A DNA stretch of 64,000 nt, taken from Emiliania huxleyi CCMP1516. Its lineage: Eukaryota > Haptophyta > Isochrysidales > Noelaerhabdaceae. The stretch is from contig NW_005201298.1 of the NCBI RefSeq assembly GCF_000372725.1, forward strand, positions 337,514 through 401,513, in the 5' to 3' direction. Below are positions 52,458 to 60,385 of this stretch, piece by piece; positions within the stretch are counted from its first letter, which is position 1, and every line of letters starts with the position of its first letter. The notes beneath the pieces are model-generated. The model was not told where the DNA came from. It saw only the letters and a list, made by a program, of their open reading frames with translations, and did not search any database. The translations under genes and the position numbers were made by a program.

Positions 52458-53504
52458 GAATGCTAGAGGGCAGCAGAGGAGGGCGAGTAGTCTTTCATTC
52501 GGCTGGCCGAGTCACCCACTGGGCAGACTGTCTCTTGCTTCACTCTCTAAAAGCTGATATCTTTGTCAAGAACCACCCGTGCGCTAGCATGGCCATGCGC
52601 CATGCGGAGAGAGCGGCGTGATGAAATTCTTTTGGCCTGACATCAATCCCTATCATTGACACACACACACACACACACACACAAAGAAAGAAAACTCTGA
52701 CATTTTACGAACTCCTTGGCGACGTGCGCGTCGCGTCGCCAAGGCTCTCCAAACCTCCACACACAGCAGTCCACCCATACCGTCCTCCCATCCCTCCCTT
52801 GGGTTGTCTGTTTTCTTTCTTTTTTCCACCCATACCGCGTTGAAACGGACATCTCCCCCCCCTCGGCGCTCGGGAGGGCCGAACTGAGGCGCCCGAGGGG
52901 ACCCCGCAATTCCCTTCCCCCCTCGGAGGGGGCCGAACGAGGCGTACCCCGAGGGCCCCACTCTTTCCCTCGCATAGCGGCCACTCTTCGGATCGCTGGT
53001 CGAGCGACCCGGGGGATGCCCCGCGCGCCTGACCCAGGCGCGAAAACGAATCTGCGAGGCGTGGCCGCTCATGCGGCCCGATGGGGAGGAACGGGGCGAG
53101 CCCCCTCCAACCCACCCGCGCTAGGTCTCGGGTTTGACGCAGGGGTCACTCCCGCGCGACCTCGTGAACTAGCCGGAGCAGTCGGAGAAGTGGCAACTCC
53201 GTGCACTGACGGTCGGCCGTCAGAAAACACGCCTCCGTGGCTCGGGTTACACACCAATCCTCGCTACCCAACGCGGCCAAAGGATATCCACCTCGAGAAC
53301 CTCGAGAGAACATCGAAGGCTAAGCTAAAAAAAACTTCGGCGGGCACGTCGCGCCGCATGGTGGCCGCGCTGCGCCGCTCGCCGCTGGCGCGCGGTTGAA
53401 CGCGGCGCCGACTCCGCGGCGGCGCCATCTCACGCAGCGGGGCGCGTCGCGTCTTCGGCGCCAAAACAGACGCGAGCTCGCGGCGCGGCCGCGGCAGCAA
53501 AACA
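52458..53504. repeat. repeats downstream of RCC1 copy 2
   Basis: 52661-52684 is a CA run. 52703-52852 matches 13466-13615. 52900-53240 matches one arm of the 40-kb foldback, then 53240-53300 is the inverse of 40010-40060. No gene. Confidence 0.65.
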
Positions 53505-54857
53505 TCAACCGTCTACTTCTCCTTCTCTTCTCGTCTCGTCTCGTCTTGTCGCAGGCGCACACGCGCGCGACGTGCGCTCGTGTAACCCTTCCTCGAGCTT
53601 GCCGACCAGCAGGTCCTGCCAGACGAGCGGCGCGCAGTGGGCCCACGCGCCGTTCTGATCGACCGAGTCGTGGCCCACGTTGACCACCATCCCGGGCCGA
53701 CACCCGGTCTGCCGCGCCAGGGTGACGTACGCGTTGAGCACGAACGCCTCGTTCACCTCGACCCACTCGCTGAGCAGGGCGTCCTGCAAGATGTACTGGC
53801 CGGTCTGGCCCAAGTGCTGTCGCGTCAAGCTCGGCGCAGTCGCCGCCCTCATGGCCAGCTGCACGGCCTGGCTCGCCGCGTCGCCAGCCGCCGCCGCGGT
53901 GGTCGCGTTCGCGCCCACCGCCACCTGCAACGCGCTGGCCGCCGCCTGCGCGACGCCGGCGAGCTGCTCGACCCCGCCGCTCCCTCTCCCTCCTCCCACG
54001 AGGCTCGAGAAATGGTCGCGGATGGGTCGCCAGTACGCCATCGCCTCCTGTCCCGCCGGGAAGCCCTTTTCGCCGAAGAGGATCGGCCACACGTGGCTCC
54101 GCATGATGTTGAACTGCACCCCCACCGTCTTCGCCCCCCGCCCGACGAGCTCACACCCCTGCCGCCGCGACGCGTGCGACTGTCGGATGCGGCTCGTCAG
54201 CAGATACTGCAGAAACACGAGGGTGAGCTGCTGGCACGGATACCCGTCCCGCATCCCGTTCGCAAAGTTGGAGCGCATGTCCGCATCGCCGCCGTCTTCG
54301 TCAAGCCGCTCCATCTCCGTCTGGAAGTCGTCCCACCGCTTCGCCACCTCGTCGCACTGCCTCTTCAAGTGCTCGCCGAGCGGCGCGAGCATCTGAGCCG
54401 CCCGGCCCGCCGGCTCCGCAATGGGTTGATGCAGCACCGCCGCCACGAGGGCGCTCCGCCTCCGCTTCGCCAGGCGCGCCGTGGTGTCCGTCGCCGCGAG
54501 CGGCGCCAGCAGCGCCGCCTGCTCCGCCGTCCGCTCCTCTGCCGCCGCCAGCTCCGCCTCTCTGGGCGCCTCCGCACGTTCCTGGTGCTGCACGGCGCGC
54601 AGCTCGCCCGCCGCGCGCCTCGCCCTCTTGGTGATCGGACGGCCGTGCGCGAACGGGTCGTCCGCGTCGCCCGCCGCCGCCCGCCTCTCGTGCGGCACGG
54701 TGTGCAGCGCCTCCGCCGGCCACGCGAGCCGGATTGCCGCGCCGCGGCCCTCGCCCAGCCGCTGGAATGCTCCGCCGCCTTCGTTCGCCTTGTCAGCCGC
54801 TCGGGCCGCCGCCGTCAGCGCCGCGCCCTTGCCGACGAACAGGAGCGGATTCGGCAT
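53505..54857 (-). CDS. hypothetical protein, 450 aa, member of a small local family
   Basis: Starts MPNPLLFVGKGAALTAAARA and is continuous to 53505. It is Ala- and Arg-rich and mostly helical, with a coiled-coil-like region (AVQHQERAEAPREAELAAAE). Conserved blocks shared with the copy at 56276 include ALVAAVLHQPIAEPAGRAAQ, DEDGGDADMRSNFANGMRDG and YPCQQLTLVFLQYLLTSRI. The C-terminal part has SEWVEVNEAFVLNAYVTLAR and RPGMVVNVGHDSVDQNG. No known family or catalytic motif. The local duplication suggests either a lineage-specific gene family or a mobile-element ORF. The last about 20 residues may be read-through. Confidence 0.55.
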   Translation of the reverse strand: MPNPLLFVGKGAALTAAARAADKANEGGGAFQRLGEGRGAAIRLAWPAEALHTVPHERRAAAGDADDPFAHGRPITKRARRAAGELRAVQHQERAEAPREAELAAAEERTAEQAALLAPLAATDTTARLAKRRRSALVAAVLHQPIAEPAGRAAQMLAPLGEHLKRQCDEVAKRWDDFQTEMERLDEDGGDADMRSNFANGMRDGYPCQQLTLVFLQYLLTSRIRQSHASRRQGCELVGRGAKTVGVQFNIMRSHVWPILFGEKGFPAGQEAMAYWRPIRDHFSSLVGGGRGSGGVEQLAGVAQAAASALQVAVGANATTAAAAGDAASQAVQLAMRAATAPSLTRQHLGQTGQYILQDALLSEWVEVNEAFVLNAYVTLARQTGCRPGMVVNVGHDSVDQNGAWAHCAPLVWQDLLVGKLEEGLHERTSRACAPATRRDETRREGEVDG

Positions 54858-55527
54858 CGCAAGCCGAAGCGAAGGCGACGTCGTCGGCCATCAACAACTT
54901 TTGCCTGACGCGCAATCGCCTCCCTTAGCTGACACGCTCGGCGTGCCACCTTCCGCCGGCGCTCGCCTTTCGCCTGACGCACAATCGCACCACTACCAAC
55001 ATACATAGGTAGTAAGGTGAAGAACAGCCAGGCTCGGACTGGACACCAACGCGGTATGGGTGGACGCGGGACAGATGATGACGACACGCACGAACGACAC
55101 ACAGACACAAACAAGCTCACAAGACACATCGAAGATTGATTGACGAACGCGAGCCCCGCGCCACGGTTGCCAGCCGTGCCTTCGCGAGAGTCGCCCTCGA
55201 GCCGCGTCCCGTCGGCACTACCCTCGAGTGCGTGTCGCTTTGGTTGGCGACACCCACTCGTCGAGGGCAGTCCGGCCGACGGGAGCCTGTCGCGCGCCGG
55301 CGACGAATGCGGCGCGTATCTGTGCCTTCGAAGCGACGATGGCACGACCACCGCCCTGCTACCTGACCTCGGGCTACTGTGATCCGCACGGCCGGGACCC
55401 GGTGAGCCCCGGGTGAGGCCCGCCCCCCTCCGTCCTCGGGCTGATTGATATCGCCGATTGCGTATCCGTACACGGTCTACGCACTCTACATTGATTGATA
55501 TACACTGACACTGATTGAATAGATAGA
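54858..55527. other. no gene; includes dispersed repeat
   Basis: 55005-55130 is an inverted copy of the 4495-4640 repeat. The remainder has no recognised ORF. It begins where similarity to the broken paralogue at 55528 ends. Confidence 0.55.
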
Positions 55528-56276
55528 CCCCCACCGTGGTCGACCCCCGCCCGATGCGCTCACACCCCTTCCGCCGCGACGCGTGCGACTGTTGGATGCG
55601 GCTCGTGAGCAGATACTGCAGGAACATGACCGGTGAGCTGCTGGCACGGGTACCCCTCCCGCATCCCGTTCGCCCAGCTGGAGCGCATCACCGCATCGCC
55701 GCCGTCTTCGTCAGACCGGTTCATCTCCCGCTCGAACTCGCGCCACCGCTTCAGCACGTCGCCGCATAGCCTGTTCATGTGGTAGCCGAGCGGCGCGAGC
55801 ATCGGCGCCGCCCGCTCCGCCGCGATGGGTTGATGCAGCACCGCCGCCACGATGGCGCTCGGCCTCCGCATCAGCGCGCCTCCCAGCGACGCCGTGGTGT
55901 CCGCGGCCGCGAGCGGCCCCAGCAGCGCCGCCTGCGCCGCCGTCTGCTCCTCCGCCGCCCTCCGCCTCTTCTCCTTCGGCGCATCGGCCCACCCCTGGTG
56001 CTGCTCGGCGCGCCGCTCGCCCTTCTCGAGCCTCTCCCTCTTCGTGGGCGGACGGGCGTACGCGAACAGCTCGTCGGCGTCGCCCGCCGCCGCCCGCCTT
56101 TCCGCGGGCACGGTGCGCACCGCCTCCGCCGTCCACGCCTCCCGCAACGCCGCGCCCCGGCCCTCGCCGAGCCGCTGGAATGGTCCGCCGCCGTCGGCGT
56201 TCGCCGCCGCCGCGGCCCAGGCCGCCGCGGTCAGCGCCGCGCCCTGACCGACGAACGCGCACAGCGGATCCGGCAT
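55528..56276 (-). pseudogene. truncated, frameshifted paralogue of the 53505-54857 gene
   Basis: From MPDPLCAFVGQGAALTAAAW the frame follows the intact copy through YPCQQLT, where one extra base near 55628 shifts it. The next frame then continues MFLQYLLTSRIQQSHASRRK and GRGSTTVGV. Similarity stops at about 55528, about half-way through the intact protein. The 3' half is missing. Confidence 0.7.
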
Positions 56277-56554
56277 CTGGCCCGCCGCCTCCCTCGCCCC
56301 GTGGTGGCCAGACCCTCCTCCACCCCTTGTGCAATCGCGCTTGTTACGCCTGATCGCATCATCGATTCATTATCTTACGTCCGTCCCGCCGCCCGCCGCG
56401 CGGCCAGACTCCACATCACCTCAACGTAAACGAATATTGATGGGAAGGCGAAACACAGTCCGACCAACGACTGGATCGAAGGCTGGGCGTAAAAATTCAC
56501 CTTTTTGTTGTGGTCCAGCGTCGCACAGTTCCAAGGGTCGACCCTTGCCCCTCC

Positions 56555-59066
56555 ATGCCGCAAGAGGAGAGCGCAGCCGACTCGTGCCTCCTCGAGGACA
56601 ACCCCGAGTTCGCACTCGACGAACTCGGCGGCTGCCTGCTCGAGGACAACCCTGCGTTCGACGACGGCGGCGGCTGCTTGCTCGAGACCAATCCGGTGGA
56701 GGGCGACCTCGGCTGCTTGCTCGAGGACAACCCTGTGGGCTGCGAGGAGGCGGACGACGCGTGCGTGCTTGAGGAGAACGGGCCGGCGTACTCCGAGTCT
56801 GACGCCGGCGAGGGCTACAGCAGCTCCGACTGCGACGACGAGAGAGAGATCCCGTTCAGCGCGGTGGCCCTGGAGGAGCTGGAGGCGGAGGAGCTGGAGG
56901 TCAAGCTGGCGCGGCGCGGGGACGAGCCGATGGGCCTCGTCCTCGACCCGGACAATGGCGTCGTTGCCGTCCGGCCCGGCACGCCCGCCGCGTCGTGCAG
57001 AGAGATCCTCGCGGGCGAGCCTCGGGAGGAGGGGGGAGGGAGGAGCGGAGGGGGAAGGGCGGCTCGCTGAGGCACCCGACGGCGCGGATCTAGGCGACGA
57101 GCTCGTCGCCATCAACGGCCACGCCTGCACCGCCAGCGGCGGCGCGGCGGAGCTGCTCCGCTCGCTTCCGCAGCCGCGGCGCGGCCTGTACACGCTGCGG
57201 CTGAGGCGAGCCGTGGCGGCGGGCCGATCCGTGCCGGGCGGGGCGCAGGTGGAGGCGCAGCTGGCGGCGCAGCGCGCGGCGCTCGAGCCGCCGCCGTCGG
57301 ACGGGCGCGGCGGCGGCGCGGGTGCACACAACCCGATGCCAGACATGGCCGAGTGCCGGCGCGAGGCGGAGAGAGGGGCGCTCGACGGGCAGGCGGGCGG
57401 CACACGCACCGAGCCAGCCCTGCAGCCGCCGCGCCGCGCCGCACTGCACCACACCACCTCTCACCACGCCCGATCGCTTCTCCCGTCCCGCCCGCAGACC
57501 GAGCGCCAGCTGCAGCGGCTGTGGAAGAACCAGGCCCGCCAGCCGCTCTCCAAGCGGCTCGCCACCGCGGAGATGATGCGCGCCGAGGGGAACGACCACT
57601 TCACGGCAGGCCGCTTCAAGAAGGGACGAGCTGTGAACAGCGTCTCTTCACACCCGAGCTGTGAACAGGCGGGCCGCTTCAAGGAGGCGCTCGACGAGTA
57701 CGGCTATGCTCTCGCCATGTTCAAGTACGAGATTGCAAACGTGGCGCGCGACCAGGAGGCGGCGGAGCTGGGCGACCTCGGCCGCGGGCTCGGCTCGGAG
57801 GACTTGCGCAAGATCAACAAGGCGCGCGCGTGCCTTGCCTGCTCAACTAACCCTAACACCCAACCCAAACCCAAACCCAAACCCAAACCCAGACCCAAAC
57901 CCCAACCCAAACCCAAACCCGAACCCGAACCCGAACCCGAACCCTAACAAGGCGCGCGTGCCGTGCCTGCTCAACTCCGCCGCCGCCAAGCTCAAGCTCG
58001 CCGCCGCCGCGGCGGGCGAGGAGGAGGCGCCGCCTGGCGCGCCGCCACCGACGCCGGGGCTCCAGCCGGTGGCGAGGGGCGACGCGTCCAAGGCGCACTT
58101 GGTCTCCGCCCTCGAGGACCTCTCCGAGACGCTCAAGAGCGGGCCGGCCGCGCAGGTGCGCGCAAAGGCGCACTTTCGGGCGGCGCAGGCGCACGCAGGC
58201 CTCGAGAACCTTCTAGGAACCTTCTAGGAACCTTCTAGGAACCTTCTAGGAACCTTCTAGGCGCACGCAGGCCTCGAGAATTGGCGCGAGGCGTGGAGCG
58301 CGGCGAGCTTTGCGCAGCCACTGCAGCCTTCGCCTCGCCGCTGTGCCGCGGAGCCTTGCCGGGGCCCGTCTCCTAGGCGAGCCTGGCGCGGGAGCTGCAG
58401 CCCGGCTCGGCCGAGGTGAAGGAGGTGCAGCTCAAGGTGCAACGCGAGATGCGGCTGCTCCAGCGGTCCGAGCGAGAGAGCAAGCGGCAGGGAGCCTTCG
58501 GGACCGGCGCCGACCGCAGCCTCCTCCCTCCTTCCCTTGCTCGGACCTTCCCCCCCCCCACCGTCTCGGGAGCCTGCCTTGTACAGGCACCAACCGCAAC
58601 CTGCTTGACCGCGACGAGAGGAAGGAGTTCCAGGCGCGGCTCGGCCTGGCGCAGAGGCTCTGTCCATGACACGTCCATGACATGTCCGGGACACGTCCAG
58701 GCGCGGCTCGGCCTGGCGCAGAAGCTCCTCCCGGCGGCGGGCGGGGACGACGCGGCACGGCAGAGGCGGAACGAGGCGGAGGGGCTGGTCGAGAAGGCGG
58801 CGGCGTCGGGGTGGAGCCAGCTCTCGCCGGCGGAGCAAGCGGGCTTCGAGGAGTTGTGGCGCACCGCGCTCCCCTCCCTCCCGGCGCAGGAGGTGCGGCG
58901 CGGGCGAGAGGAGGGGCTCGTCAAGGCAGTGTGAACAGCGTCTCTTCACACCCCTTGCTGTGAATAGGTGCGGCGCGGGCGAGAGGAGGGGGCGCGGCCG
59001 CACACACAGCCCAGCCAGCCGATCTGGCCCGCGCCGCCGTCCCAGCCGCGCCCCCGCGCGGCGTAG
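56555..59066 (+). CDS. PDZ-TPR protein, ten exons split by duplication-bounded introns
   Basis: Exons 56555-57014, 57094-57347, 57498-57605, 57669-57821, 57952-58188, 58261-58302, 58377-58506, 58587-58633, 58701-58892 and 58968-59066 sum to 1722 nt (573 aa plus stop). The N-terminus has four CLLEDNP-type acidic repeats. The PDZ domain spans intron 1: PMGLVLDPDNGVVAVRPGTP, REILAGDELVAINGHAC, LYTLRLRRA. A TPR unit follows (AEMMRAEGNDHF, TAGRFKEALDEYGYALAM, KARVPCLLNSAAAKLKLA, AHFRAAQAHAGLENWREAW), as in FKBP/CNS1-type co-chaperones, then a helical tail (SERESKRQGAFGTG, NRNLLDRDERKEFQARLGLA) and a Pro-rich end. No peptidyl-prolyl isomerase domain is seen. Likely an adaptor binding C-terminal peptides, perhaps of chaperones. 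A start at 56510 is also possible. Intron 57348-57497 is the least certain. Confidence 0.75.
57606..57668 (+). other. GC-AG intron with hairpin core TGTGAACAGCGTCTCTTCAC
   Basis: Starts GCAGGCCGCTTCAAGAAG and the next exon starts GCGGGCCGCTTCAAGGAG. The core TGTGAACAGCGTCTCTTCAC, followed by ACCC and GCTGTGAACAG, is shared with intron 58893-58967. Removal gives HFTAGRFKEALDEYGYAL. Confidence 0.85.
57822..57951 (+). other. GC-AG intron filled with degenerate telomeric (CCCTAA) repeats
   Basis: AACAAG precedes GCGCGCG at both intron start and next exon, and TGCCTGCTCAACT is also duplicated. The filler is CTAACCCTAACACCC followed by CCCAAA and CCCGAA variants and ends CCCTAACAAG. Splicing gives INKARVPCLLNSAAAKL. 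Confidence 0.85.
58189..58260 (+). other. GC-AG intron with GAACCTTCTAG tandem filler
   Basis: The 20-nt GCGCACGCAGGCCTCGAGAA at the intron start is repeated exactly at the start of the next exon. Filler is five GAACCTTCTAG units, the last supplying the AG acceptor. Confidence 0.9.
58634..58700 (+). other. GC-AG intron with ACACGTCC-type filler
   Basis: Intron start GCGCGGCTCGGCCTGGCGCA is repeated at the next exon start, with the match extending a few nt more (GAGGCTC/GAAGCTC). Filler is CATGACACGTCC-like units. Splicing gives KEFQARLGLAQKLLPAA. Confidence 0.9.
58893..58967 (+). other. GT-AG intron sharing the hairpin core of 57606-57668
   Basis: Intron start GTGCGGCGCGGGCGAGAGGA (plus GGGG) is repeated exactly at 58968. 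The core TGTGAACAGCGTCTCTTCAC plus ACCC and a GCTGTGAATAG end match the intron 1.2 kb upstream. Confidence 0.9.
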
Positions 59067-59391
59067 GTGTTCCCGCCCCGAGACCAGGAACGCGTCTTTG
59101 GCGCAGACCCGCCGCTCGCGCTTCCTCCGCCCAGAAATGAGCAATGACTCCTCAATGTTGATCATGAGTAGGCGCAAACCTCCCCCTCGCGCTCACCGGC
59201 AGGCCTCTCGAAGGGCCGCTCGGTTGGCTCTCTCCGCCACAGCTCGAGCGCGCGCGCGGACTGGCGAGCGAGACGCTACCCGAGATCTGCCCGAGATGTA
59301 CCCGAGGTTGCCGCGAGATTCTCCGGGCGGACTGGCGAGCGAGACGCTACCCGAGAGATGCCCGAGAGCACGCGGGGCCCCTCTCTGGCTC

Positions 59392-59490
59392 CTTCCTCTC
59401 TCTGGCTCCTTCCTCTCTCTGGCTCCTTCCTCTCTCTGGCTCCTTCCTCTCTCTTGCTCCTTCCTCTCTCTGGCTCCTTCCTCTCTCTGG
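59392..59490. repeat. CTCTCTGGCTCCTTC tandem repeat
   Basis: About six 15-nt units with one CTTGCTCC variant, immediately before the acceptor side of the glycosyltransferase exon. Probably intronic filler. Confidence 0.8.
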
Positions 59491-59565
59491 ACTTTTTCCT
59501 CCCCGGCCCGTCGAGAGCCGAGGGCCGTTCGCCACGTCGAGGCGGGGCGGTGTGGCCGCGCCTAG

Positions 59566-60385
59566 GCGACGGAGATCTTCCAGCGCGGCGCCGAGCAGCT
59601 CGACGGCGAGCAGCGCCGCTTCGCCGAGGGGACGGGGCTGCTCGCCCCCTCGGACGCGCGCAACCCGTGGCACTCTGCCCCGCTCGGCAGCGGTGGCGCC
59701 GTCCTCCTCCTGTGCCCGGCGCGGCAGCACCTCTGGCCGTTCCCGCCGCCGAGTCTGCGCGTCCAGGCCGCCACCCTCGGCGGCGAGATGGGCGCCGCCG
59801 CGCTGGCCGACGCGCGCGCGGGCGCGGCCCGCGCCGAGAGAGCCCCCTCCCGGACGTGCGCCGGACATGGCGTGAACGCGTACCGTAGGCGCCGCCGCGT
59901 CCGAGCTGGGCGCGGGCGACGTCGGCGTGCTCGCGTCGAACGTCGCGGCGTGGCGCGACGCGCTGGCGGCCGGCTGGGAGTGGGTCTGCGTCCTCGAGGA
60001 CGACGCGGCGTACTCTGGCGGGGGCCCGCCCCTCCTCCTCGCTTCGCTGCTGCCGCTCGTGGCCGCCTCGGCCACCGCGGCGCAGCGCGATTGGTCGCTG
60101 CTCTCTCTCTCCCTCCCCGCGGGAGCCGATGGCCACCCGATCGACGGCACGGGCTGGCGCCGCGTCGCGCCGCCGCAGACGGCGCTCGCGTGGGTGTACA
60201 AGGCGTCGCTGCTCCGCACGCTGCTCGACGCGCACGACAAGGGAGGGGTGGGGCGAATGCCGCTCGCGCGGTGGGTCTCGGAGGTGCTGGCGCAGCGCGG
60301 CTTGCTCGGACGCGTCCTCGCGCCTGCAGAGCCGCTCGTCGCCGCGCGCAAGGTGCCCTCGGTGCGGCAGGCGCAGGGAACATAG
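59566..60385 (+). CDS. glycosyltransferase family 25-like protein, 5' partial
   Basis: Two exons, 59566-59791 and 59889-60385, joined by a GC-AG intron whose first bases (GCGCCGCCGCG) repeat at the next exon. Exon 2 carries LGAGDVGVLASNVAAWRDAL and WEWVCVLEDDAA, the EDD motif that binds metal/UDP-sugar in GT25 (LPS/collagen-type) enzymes, and later ALAWVYKASLLRTLLDAHD and RVLAPAEPLVAARKVPS. Exon 1 (EIFQRGAEQLDGEQRRFAEG) is of unclear placement in the fold. The family N-terminus with its NLD-type motif was not found; the 59270-59560 region upstream has a duplicated GGACTGGCGAGCGAGACGCT block and CTCTCTGGCTCCTTC tandem repeats that look like intron fillers. The stop is TAG at 60383. Confidence 0.6.
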
